Source: CALIZF01 sp046292445 (GTDB lineage: Bacteria > Pseudomonadota > Alphaproteobacteria > Rhodobacterales > Rhodobacteraceae). Taken from it: a DNA stretch of 58,192 nt. Positions 52,252 through 58,192 of the stretch are shown one piece after another (position 1 is the stretch's first letter; the number at the start of each line of letters is the position of its first letter). A program made the position numbers and the translations under genes. The notes beneath the pieces are model-generated. The model was not told the DNA's origin. It searched no databases and was given only the letters and a program-made list of their open reading frames with translations. Location of the stretch: positions 1 through 58,192 of the forward strand of contig JBKBQT010000021.1 in the NCBI GenBank assembly GCA_046292445.1, given 5' to 3'.

Positions 52252-53832
52252 ATGACCCATCCCCACACGACCGGCGGCTGCGTGATCTGCCGCGCCGCAT
52301 CCGAGGCCGAGGCACCGGCCAGCCCCGGGCGCCGCAGCCTTCTGAAAACCGCCGCCGTCCTGCCCGTCGCGGCGACGCTCGGCACGCTCGGGACGGGGCG
52401 CGCTGCGGTGGCGCAGGCCGGGCTGCCGCGCGGGCGCTTTGTCATCGAGGCCGGCGCGGCCCTGATCGAACTGCCCGACGGCAGCATCGACGTGCGGCAC
52501 GGCGTGTCGGTCGTCGTCAACGGCGATGTGATCGAGGAGGTTGTCGAGGGCCGCGTCGCGGGCGATCTGCCGCGCGTGGCGGTGTCGGGCGATCTGCTGA
52601 TGCCCGGCTTCATCTCGGGCCACACCCATGCCTGCTCGGCCACCCCGACCCGCGGCATCATCGAGGGCGGCCGGTCCTTCGCCCGCCCGCTGGTGCTGGT
52701 CGAGGACCTGACCGACGACGAGATGGATGCGCTGACCGCCTTCAACGTCGCCGAACTGCTCCTGTCGGGCTGCACCACGCATGTCGAGATGTCGCTGTCG
52801 TTGCGCCAGGCCGAAAGCTATGTCCGGGTCGCCGAGAAATGGGGCGTGCGCGGCTATCCCGGCGGGATGATCCCCGGCATCGTGCCGCTGTTCCCGATCT
52901 GGTTCCGCCAGGACGACAAGGCGCTGACCGACGCCGAACCGGCGATCCTTGCGGAAATCGCGGACAACCTCGCGTTCGGGCGCCGCCACATGGGCAAGGG
53001 CAACGGCCGCATCCTGCCGATGATGAGCCCGCATGCGACCGATACCCAGACCCCGGCCACGATGCAGGCGCTCGCCGCCGCGGCGCGCGAGCTTGGCACC
53101 GGCATCCACATCCATCTCGCGCAGGGCGCGCGCGAGCCGCAGGCGACCGAGCGGATGTGGGGCCTCTCGCCCACGCGGTTCTGTGCCGAGCACGGCCTGA
53201 TGGACGGGGTATTCTTCGGCGCGCATATGTCCGCCTTCGACTTTGCCGCCGATGCTGCGCTGTTCAACGACAAGGGCGCGGTCTATTCGCATTGCCCGTC
53301 TGCGGGCGGCGCGGGCGGCGGCACGCAGCCCTACCCCGAGGCGCTGGCGACCGGCATGCGGGTGAATATCGGGATCGACACGCATTCTAACGACTTCGTC
53401 GAGAACCTCAAGCTTGCCGTGCTCTACGGTCAGGCCCGGCATGCGCTGCTGTCGGGCCGCGAGGGCGCGCCCGAGATGGTCAATCCGACGATCTGGACGG
53501 CCGTCGAAGGCGCGACCCGCGTGGCCGCCGACGGTCTCGGGCGGCCCGACCTCGGGCGGATCAGGGCGGGGGCCAAGGCCGACCTCGTCACCGTGGATGT
53601 CGCAGGTTACCTCGTCGGCACCGGCGCGATGCCGCCCGAGCCGATGAACAACCTGATGTATGCGCATGGCAAGTCGGTCCGGCACGTGATGACCGACGGG
53701 GTGTTCCAGGTCTGGGACGGCGCGCTGGTCGTCGATGATCCGGTGCAGGTGGCCGAGGCCGGCGGCAAGGCGGTGCAGCGCATCTGGGACATGCTGGCGG
53801 CCGAAGACTGGTTCAAGCCCACGCCGCGCTAG
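52252..53832 (+). CDS. Tat-exported amidohydrolase
   Basis: Metal-dependent hydrolase of the amidohydrolase superfamily (AtzA/TrzN/cytosine-deaminase-like group) carrying a twin-arginine signal GRRSLLKTAAVLPVAATLG (about residues 25-43). Metal ligands seen: HTH in ISGHTHACS, HIH in GIHIHLAQG, and a late Asp in IGIDTHSND. The substrate is unknown. A CVIC motif at residues 14-17, before the Tat motif, is unusual. ATG 52252 gives 526 residues; ATG 52219 and GTG-type starts further upstream are alternatives. The in-frame continuation beyond the stop is the remnant at 53896. Confidence 0.82.
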   Translation: MTHPHTTGGCVICRAASEAEAPASPGRRSLLKTAAVLPVAATLGTLGTGRAAVAQAGLPRGRFVIEAGAALIELPDGSIDVRHGVSVVVNGDVIEEVVEGRVAGDLPRVAVSGDLLMPGFISGHTHACSATPTRGIIEGGRSFARPLVLVEDLTDDEMDALTAFNVAELLLSGCTTHVEMSLSLRQAESYVRVAEKWGVRGYPGGMIPGIVPLFPIWFRQDDKALTDAEPAILAEIADNLAFGRRHMGKGNGRILPMMSPHATDTQTPATMQALAAAARELGTGIHIHLAQGAREPQATERMWGLSPTRFCAEHGLMDGVFFGAHMSAFDFAADAALFNDKGAVYSHCPSAGGAGGGTQPYPEALATGMRVNIGIDTHSNDFVENLKLAVLYGQARHALLSGREGAPEMVNPTIWTAVEGATRVAADGLGRPDLGRIRAGAKADLVTVDVAGYLVGTGAMPPEPMNNLMYAHGKSVRHVMTDGVFQVWDGALVVDDPVQVAEAGGKAVQRIWDMLAAEDWFKPTPR

Positions 53833-53895
53833 GCACCGCGGGACCGCTGCAGGGCGCGGCGCCCGCGCCCTGCTCCGCCTGCCGCGGCAAGCGGC

Positions 53896-54159
53896 GATGA
53901 CGGCGCAGCGGCGGTCTGGCGGTCGCGCGATGGCGGGGCATCGTGGCAGGCGCTTCGGGACGGCCTGCCGCAGCAGGGCTGTTTCTTCACCGTCCTGCGG
54001 CAGGGCATGGCGGGCGATTCGCGAGACCCGGCGGGGGTCTATTTCGGCACCAACTCCGGCTCGGTCTTTGCCAGCCGCGACGAAGGCGAAAGCTGGACCG
54101 AGATCGCCCGCCACCTAGCCACCGTGCTAAGCGTCGAGGTGCTGGAACGCCGCCCCTAG
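53896..54159 (+). pseudogene. C-terminal remnant of a BNR-repeat (sialidase/WD-like) protein
   Basis: No start codon or upstream domain, yet the open frame translates VWRSRDGGASWQALRDGLPQ, then GVYFGTNSGSVFASRDEGESW. These are two BNR/Asp-box units (SRDGGASW, SRDEGESW), the usual end of a roughly 370-residue secreted beta-propeller. The reading frame is the same as that of the amidohydrolase, whose TAG stops it 21 codons earlier. The stop at 54157-54159 overlaps the rhomboid-like gene end. Most of the gene is missing, so it is probably a deletion scar. Confidence 0.75.
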
Positions 54160-54836
54160 CGTTCCCGCAGGATCGCGATCACCCGCCCCACCCCGCCCGG
54201 CACCGCGACGAAGGACAGAAGGAACCCCGCCGCGAACCCCGCGAGATCGGCGATCCATTCGGACCCGCCACCGAACAGCACGCCGAACACAAGCTGAATC
54301 GCCAGCAGAAGGCCGATCAGCGTGAAGGCCCGCACCCGGTTCGCCCCGGCGGCCGCCAGCCGCACCCACATCAGGAAGGTGAAGGCCCCGATCAGCCCGT
54401 AGACGGCCGGATAGCCCCCGATCAGCGGTGCCTTGATGCCGACCGCGGTATAAACCGCCGCCCCCGTGACTGCCGCGCCGAAGAATACCAGCAGCACGCC
54501 CCAGGCCCGGAACACCTCGCCGACCATCTTGCCGAGCGCGAGGATGAACACGAGCACGAAGATCGCATGCGTCAGGCCGACATGCACGAAGGGATAGGTC
54601 ACGATCCGCGCCGCCTGCAGCGCCGGCCAGCGCCCGGTTTCCCACATCCAGGCGAGGATGCCGGGCGAAAAGGCGAAACGCTCGACTGCCTGGAGCCGCC
54701 AGCCGATCGCCTCGGGCCCGCCGACAAGGCCGGTGCCGCCCAGACCCAGCACCACCTCCATCGCCACCACCGGCAGGGCGAGCAGCCAGACCACCGGGGG
54801 GAGCGGGTTGAGGGGCGGCTGCGCGTGATCCTGCAT
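54156..54836 (-). CDS. rhomboid-fold membrane protein lacking catalytic residues
   Basis: 226-residue protein with six hydrophobic helices and rhomboid-type layout, including HVGLTHAIFVLVFILALG after helix 1. The segment that should carry GxSG reads GGYPAVYGLIGA, with Tyr-Pro in place of the Ser-Gly pair. The helix that should hold the catalytic His reads SEWIADLAGFAAGF. Both proposed catalytic residues are therefore absent, and a protease role is unlikely. ATG 54836 has GGAGGC upstream. Function unknown. Convergent with the BNR remnant and divergent from trpS. Confidence 0.85.
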   Translation of the reverse strand: MQDHAQPPLNPLPPVVWLLALPVVAMEVVLGLGGTGLVGGPEAIGWRLQAVERFAFSPGILAWMWETGRWPALQAARIVTYPFVHVGLTHAIFVLVFILALGKMVGEVFRAWGVLLVFFGAAVTGAAVYTAVGIKAPLIGGYPAVYGLIGAFTFLMWVRLAAAGANRVRAFTLIGLLLAIQLVFGVLFGGGSEWIADLAGFAAGFLLSFVAVPGGVGRVIAILRER

Positions 54837-54910
54837 CGGGGCCTCCGTTGACTCGGGCTGGCGCCAGCGATAGGCCGCGCCTGCGCGAAACGCCAGACCG
54901 GAGCCGCCCC

Positions 54911-55969
54911 GTGACCGAAGCTGCGACCGAAGCCGCCGCCACCCCGTTCGCCCCGCGCATCTTTTCGGGCATCCAGCCATCGGGCGGCCTGACGCTCGGC
55001 AACTACCTCGGCGCGCTCAAGCGGTTCGTGGAAAAGCAGGACGCGGGGATCGAGACGATCTATTGCCTTGTGGACATGCATGCCATCACCGTCTGGCAGG
55101 ATCCGGCCAAGCTGCGCCACGCCACGCGCGAGGCGGCGGCGGCATTCATCGCGGCGGGGATCGACCCGGCGCGCTCGATCCTCTTCAACCAGAGCCAGGT
55201 GAGCGCGCATGTGGAGCTTGCCTGGATTTTCAACTGCGTCGCGCGCATGGGCTGGATGGGGCGGATGACGCAGTTCAAGGACAAGGCCGGCAAGAACGCC
55301 GAGGCGGTGTCGCTGGGCCTTTTCGCCTATCCGGCCCTGATGGCGGCCGACATCCTCGTCTACAAGGCGACGCATGTGCCCGTGGGCGAGGACCAGAAAC
55401 AGCATCTGGAGCTGACGCGCGACATCGCGGCCAAGTTCAACAACGACTATGGGGTGAGCTTCTTTCCGCTGACCGAGCCGGTGATCGAGGGCGCGGCGAC
55501 GCGGGTGATGAGCCTGCGCGACGGCACGAAGAAGATGTCGAAATCCGATCCCTCGGACCAGTCGCGCATCAACCTGACCGACGATGCGGACACGATCGCG
55601 GCCAAGATCCGCAAGGCCCGGACCGATCCCGACCCGCTGCCCGACACGCTCGCCGGCCTCGAGGCGCGCCCCGAGGCGCGCAACCTCGTGAACATCTATG
55701 CCGCGCTTGCCGACATGACGCCCGAGTCGGTCGTGGCCGCTTTCGCCGGGGCGCAGTTCGGCACGTTCAAACCGGCGCTGGCCGATCTTGCGGTGAGCCG
55801 GCTGGCGCCGATCAGCGCCGAGATGACGCGGCTCATGCAGGATCCGGCCGAGATCGACCGGATCCTCGCCGACGGCGCGGCGCGGGCCGAGGCGATCGCG
55901 CGGCCGGTGATGGACGCGGTCTACGAGATCGTCGGCATGATCCGCCCGCGGCGCTTGGCCGGCACGTGA
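54911..55969 (+). CDS. trpS: tryptophanyl-tRNA synthetase TrpS
   Basis: Class I tRNA ligase charging tRNA-Trp. 352 residues. The HIGH-like region SGIQPSGGLTLGNYLGALK lies near residue 20 and the KMSKS loop at about residue 208. Other blocks are VDMHAIT, ADILVYKATHVPVGEDQKQHLE and FNNDYG. The start is GTG 54911 with GGAG eight bases before. Longer frames add unlike residues. It is followed by a 693-base gap with palindromes. Confidence 0.97.
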   Translation: MTEAATEAAATPFAPRIFSGIQPSGGLTLGNYLGALKRFVEKQDAGIETIYCLVDMHAITVWQDPAKLRHATREAAAAFIAAGIDPARSILFNQSQVSAHVELAWIFNCVARMGWMGRMTQFKDKAGKNAEAVSLGLFAYPALMAADILVYKATHVPVGEDQKQHLELTRDIAAKFNNDYGVSFFPLTEPVIEGAATRVMSLRDGTKKMSKSDPSDQSRINLTDDADTIAAKIRKARTDPDPLPDTLAGLEARPEARNLVNIYAALADMTPESVVAAFAGAQFGTFKPALADLAVSRLAPISAEMTRLMQDPAEIDRILADGAARAEAIARPVMDAVYEIVGMIRPRRLAGT

Positions 55970-56165
55970 ACCGACCGGGCGGCCGCACGGCGGGCCGGTC
56001 TGTCGTGTAACCGTGACCGGAACTTCACCCCGCCGTCACGCAGCAGATTCCAACGTCGCGCATCGTTTTTCGCCGTGGGCCGGGCGCTCGTGTCTTGCCG
56101 ACCCGCCGTCGTCGCCGCGCAGAACGGCCCTGTCGCGGCCTTGCTGCACCAGCCCCGGGGCGACC

Positions 56166-56197
56166 GGGCGATGCGTCGCCCCAAAGGCGCATCGCCC
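56166..56197. other. 10-base hairpin in the trpS downstream gap
   Basis: GGGCGATGCG (56166-56175) and CGCATCGCCC (56188-56197) are perfect inverted arms around a 12-base loop. The 693-base gap 55970-56662 holds no gene I can support; this is the first of four palindromic elements in it. Confidence 0.55.
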
Positions 56198-56285
56198 ACG
56201 CGGCGGTCAGGGTCACGTCGGGCGTGGATGCTGCGCGCCGCGACGGCGCGGGCCCGAACTGGGGTATGGCCTGATCGCAGATGAG

Positions 56286-56315
56286 GCCAAAATCCTTCAT
56301 CCGAAGGATTTTGGC
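56286..56315. repeat. AT-containing palindrome 1 after trpS
   Basis: GCCAAAATCCTTC (56286-56298) pairs with GAAGGATTTTGGC (56303-56315), a 13-base perfect stem with a 4-base loop. Confidence 0.85.
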
Positions 56316-56319
56316 GTGT

Positions 56320-56353
56320 CGACCAGGGATTTTCGAACGAAAATCCCTGGTCG
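56320..56353. repeat. AT-containing palindrome 2 after trpS
   Basis: CGACCAGGGATTTTCG (56320-56335) pairs with its exact reverse complement at 56338-56353 across two bases, 16 pairs. Confidence 0.85.
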
Positions 56354-56391
56354 CCTTCGCGCGGGGGTAGGATAGGGCAAGGCGCGGAGAC

Positions 56392-56419
56392 TTGCGGGTT
56401 TTCGGCCGAAAACCCGCAA
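56392..56419. repeat. AT-containing palindrome 3 after trpS
   Basis: TTGCGGGTTTTCGG directly followed by CCGAAAACCCGCAA; a perfect 28-base palindrome with no spacer. Like palindrome 2 it contains TTTTCG / CGAAAA flanked by G/C runs. Confidence 0.85.
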
Positions 56420-56662
56420 CGGCGCCAGCGGCCCGCGTGGACGATGCCCTGCCGCGCCGTGCCGCCGATGTTCGGGTGCGCTTGCAGCTGCGCGCATGAT
56501 CTGCGACGTCTCGGCCCGAGCAGCAAGGAAGCGCCCGGTGCAGACAGCCGACCGTTTCAGATGCCTGCGCTGCCACAAGGGCGCCCGGCGCGGGGCGTCG
56601 ACCCAGGCGGCGGCGGGGAGCCTGTCCGGCGGTCGCATGGAAAGGCCGTCCGAGGCAACACG

Positions 56663-57847
56663 ATGAGATATGCCGCCGTCACTGACCGTCTGGCCGCCCT
56701 CGGCGGGGCGAAATGGGCGATCCATACCCTTGCGCGCACCATGGCGGCGCAGGGCCATGACATCATCGAGCTGACCATCGGCGAGCCGGACGTGCCCACC
56801 CCGCCCGCACTGGTCGAGACAGCGGCGGCGGCGATGCGCGCCGGGCGGACGGGCTATTCCAACGGCCGGGGCGAGGCGACGCTCCTCGCCGCGATCGCAG
56901 CACGCTATGGCGCGCGGCGCGGGCGGCCGTTCGGGCCGGATCAGGTGCTGTGCTTTCCGGGCACGCAGACCGCGCTCTATGCCGTGCTCACCGCCCTTGC
57001 CCAGACCGGCGATGCGGTGATCGCGGGCGATCCGATGTATGCGACCTATGCCGGCCTTGTCGCCGCCACCGGCGCGCGGCTCGTCACGGTGCCGTTGCGG
57101 GCCGGGCGCGGGTTTCGCCTTTGCGCCGATGACGTGGCGGCGGCGGTGACGCCGGATGTGCGGGTGCTTCTGCTCAACACGCCGCACAACCCAACCGGTG
57201 CCGTGCTGCGGCGCGATGACCTCGCCGCGCTCGGCGCGCTCGCCCGCGCTCATGATCTGTGGATCGTCTGCGACGAGGTGTATGAGGATCTGGTCTTTCC
57301 CGGCGTCGCCTTCGCCTCGCCGCTCGACGATCCGGGTCTGGCCGACCGGACGGTCGCCGTGGCCTCGATCTCCAAGAGCCATGCCGCGCCGGGCTTTCGC
57401 TCGGGCTGGTGCGTCGGGCCGGCCGAATTCTGTGCCCGCGCGCTGCCACTGTCCGAGACGATGCTGTTCGGCAACCAGCCCTTCATCGCCGACATGACGG
57501 CGGCGGCACTCGCTGCACCTTCGCCGGTGGCTGCCGGCATGGCGGCGCGGTTCGCGCGGCGCGCCGCGATGATCCGCGACCGGCTCGACGGGGTGGCGGG
57601 ACTGCGGGTCCATGTGCCCGAGGCGGGGATGTTCGCGCTGATCGACGTCCGGGCGAGCGGGCTGACCGGCGAGGCTTTCGCCGCGCGGCTGCTCGAGGTG
57701 GCCGGGGTTGCGGTGATGCCTGGCGAAGCCTTCGGCACCGCGCTGGCGGGCTGGGTTCGGGTGGCCCTGACGCAGCCGGATGCGCGGATCGCGGCGGCCT
57801 GCGCGCGCATCGCCGCGCATGTGGCGGACGCCGCGCCCCCTGCCTGA
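56663..57847 (+). CDS. PLP aminotransferase, arginine-pyruvate transaminase (AruH)-like
   Basis: Fold type I class I/II aminotransferase, 394 residues. PLP-binding elements: FPGTQTALYAVL near 100, LNTPHNPTG with the substrate Asn near 173, DEVYEDLVF near 205, and the Schiff-base lysine in SISKSHAAPGFRSGW near 240. The N-terminal MRYAAVTDRLAALGGAKWAIH and overall similarity point to the AruH group, which transaminates L-arginine to 2-ketoarginine. The downstream AruI-like gene supports this. No clear Shine-Dalgarno before ATG 56663; a longer frame to 56444 overlaps the palindromic gap and is not preferred. Confidence 0.8.
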   Translation: MRYAAVTDRLAALGGAKWAIHTLARTMAAQGHDIIELTIGEPDVPTPPALVETAAAAMRAGRTGYSNGRGEATLLAAIAARYGARRGRPFGPDQVLCFPGTQTALYAVLTALAQTGDAVIAGDPMYATYAGLVAATGARLVTVPLRAGRGFRLCADDVAAAVTPDVRVLLLNTPHNPTGAVLRRDDLAALGALARAHDLWIVCDEVYEDLVFPGVAFASPLDDPGLADRTVAVASISKSHAAPGFRSGWCVGPAEFCARALPLSETMLFGNQPFIADMTAAALAAPSPVAAGMAARFARRAAMIRDRLDGVAGLRVHVPEAGMFALIDVRASGLTGEAFAARLLEVAGVAVMPGEAFGTALAGWVRVALTQPDARIAAACARIAAHVADAAPPA

Positions 57848-57877
57848 GGACCGGGCGGCTGGGGCGCGGCGAGGGCC

Positions 57878-57914
57878 GGGGGGGGGGGAACGACGGGGGC
57901 GGAACGACGGGGGC
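57878..57914. repeat. G11 tract and 14-base tandem repeat before the AruI-like gene
   Basis: Eleven consecutive G (57878-57888), then GGAACGACGGGGGC twice in tandem (57887-57900 and 57901-57914), ending four bases before the ATG at 57919. It may affect translation start or be a slippage-prone site. Confidence 0.8.
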
Positions 57915-57918
57915 GGCG

Positions 57919-58192
57919 ATGCGGACGGTCGGCGAAAGGCTTGTCGAGGGGCTGGCGGCACGGGGAGTGGATGTGGTGTTCGGCATCCCCGGCGTGCATA
58001 CGGTGGCCCTCTATCGCGGGCTGGCGGGGTCGGGCATCCGTCATGTGACGGCACGGCACGAGGCCGGGGCGGGCTTCATGGCCGATGGCTATGCGCGGGT
58101 GACGGGCCGGCCGGGCGCCGCCTTCGTCATCACCGGGCCGGGGGTGACCAACATCCTCACCCCGATGGCGCAGGCGCGGGCGGACAGCGTGC
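57919..58192 (+). CDS. thiamine-diphosphate enzyme, 2-ketoarginine decarboxylase (AruI)-like, 5' part only
   Basis: First 91 codons of a ThDP-dependent enzyme, cut by the window end. The start MRTVGERLVEGLAARGVDVV, the FGIPGVHTVALYRGL block with the family GIPG, the catalytic Glu in ARHEAGAGFMADGYAR and the VITGPGVTN block are those of the pyrimidine-binding domain of acetolactate-synthase-like enzymes. The N-terminus resembles AruI, which decarboxylates 5-guanidino-2-oxopentanoate. The gene order with the AruH-like transaminase supports the arginine transaminase pathway; acetolactate synthase is an alternative. Confidence 0.75.
   Translation, partial: MRTVGERLVEGLAARGVDVVFGIPGVHTVALYRGLAGSGIRHVTARHEAGAGFMADGYARVTGRPGAAFVITGPGVTNILTPMAQARADSV

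Noticed and set aside
55921..56526. minus-strand frame covering the palindromes after trpS
   Set aside because: It overlaps the 3' end of trpS and its translated product mostly reflects the inverted repeats.
1..58192. tRNA, rRNA, CRISPR arrays, complete insertion sequences, plasmid or phage genes
   Set aside because: No cloverleaf-type gene with the usual T-arm, no ribosomal core, no regularly spaced repeats and no transposase or integrase reading frame was recognised by eye. A covariance-model search would be decisive.

Overview
The window is a high-GC (about 70% by eye) chromosomal segment from a bacteriochlorophyll-a-producing alphaproteobacterium of the Rhodobacter/Rhodobacterales type. 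The left half (1-29,997) is a classical photosynthesis gene cluster. It includes crtA (spheroidene pathway), the Mg-chelatase genes, ppsR/ppaA, the bchFNBHLM-lhaA-puhABC superoperon and hemA-cycA next to puhE. I assign the order from its similarity to Rhodobacter clusters. The species cannot be named from sequence alone. The puf genes, bchCXYZ and most crt genes lie outside the window, presumably to the left.

Layout: crtA-bchI-bchD-bchO run rightward (162-4493). idi, bchP, a pucC-family gene, bchG, ppsR and ppaA run leftward (10973 down to 4614). bchF-N-B-H-L-M-lhaA-puhA-puhB-puhC-bciE-acsF-puhE-hemA run rightward (11289-26944) with almost no gaps, and cycA follows. bchE-bchJ run leftward (29929 down to 27654). 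Together they take protoporphyrin IX through Mg insertion (BchHID), methylation (BchM), two alternative ring-E cyclases (AcsF/BciE with oxygen, BchE without), dark protochlorophyllide reduction (BchLNB), 3-vinyl hydration (BchF), esterification (BchG) and side-chain reduction (BchP). PuhA/B/C/E and LhaA build the reaction centre and LH1. HemA supplies 5-aminolevulinate. Perfect TGT-N12-ACA operators (PpsR/CrtJ type) lie at bchG (two), bchF and bchE.

The right half (30,220-58,192) is mostly housekeeping: a 2-hydroxyacid dehydrogenase, an SH3 protein, a cation-diffusion transporter, coaBC, dut, a membrane-anchored MoeB/ThiF protein, a DUF4399 protein, an M3 peptidase, a ChaN-like protein, rpoH (type II), two tandem YbjN-like secreted proteins, comM, gshB, yraN, rsmI, an LpoA/PBP-activator-like lipoprotein, glnD, murJ, a Tat-exported amidohydrolase, a BNR-repeat gene remnant, a rhomboid-fold protein without catalytic residues, trpS, and an AruH/AruI-like pair cut by the window end.

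Beyond the genes, the window holds a dispersed repeat with an (A/G)TATTT core in six copies, one of them translated inside bchB. A cluster of three long AT-containing palindromes follows trpS, and a CtrA-type half-site precedes comM. I found no rRNA, tRNA, CRISPR array or complete insertion sequence, and no clearly undescribed multi-gene system.
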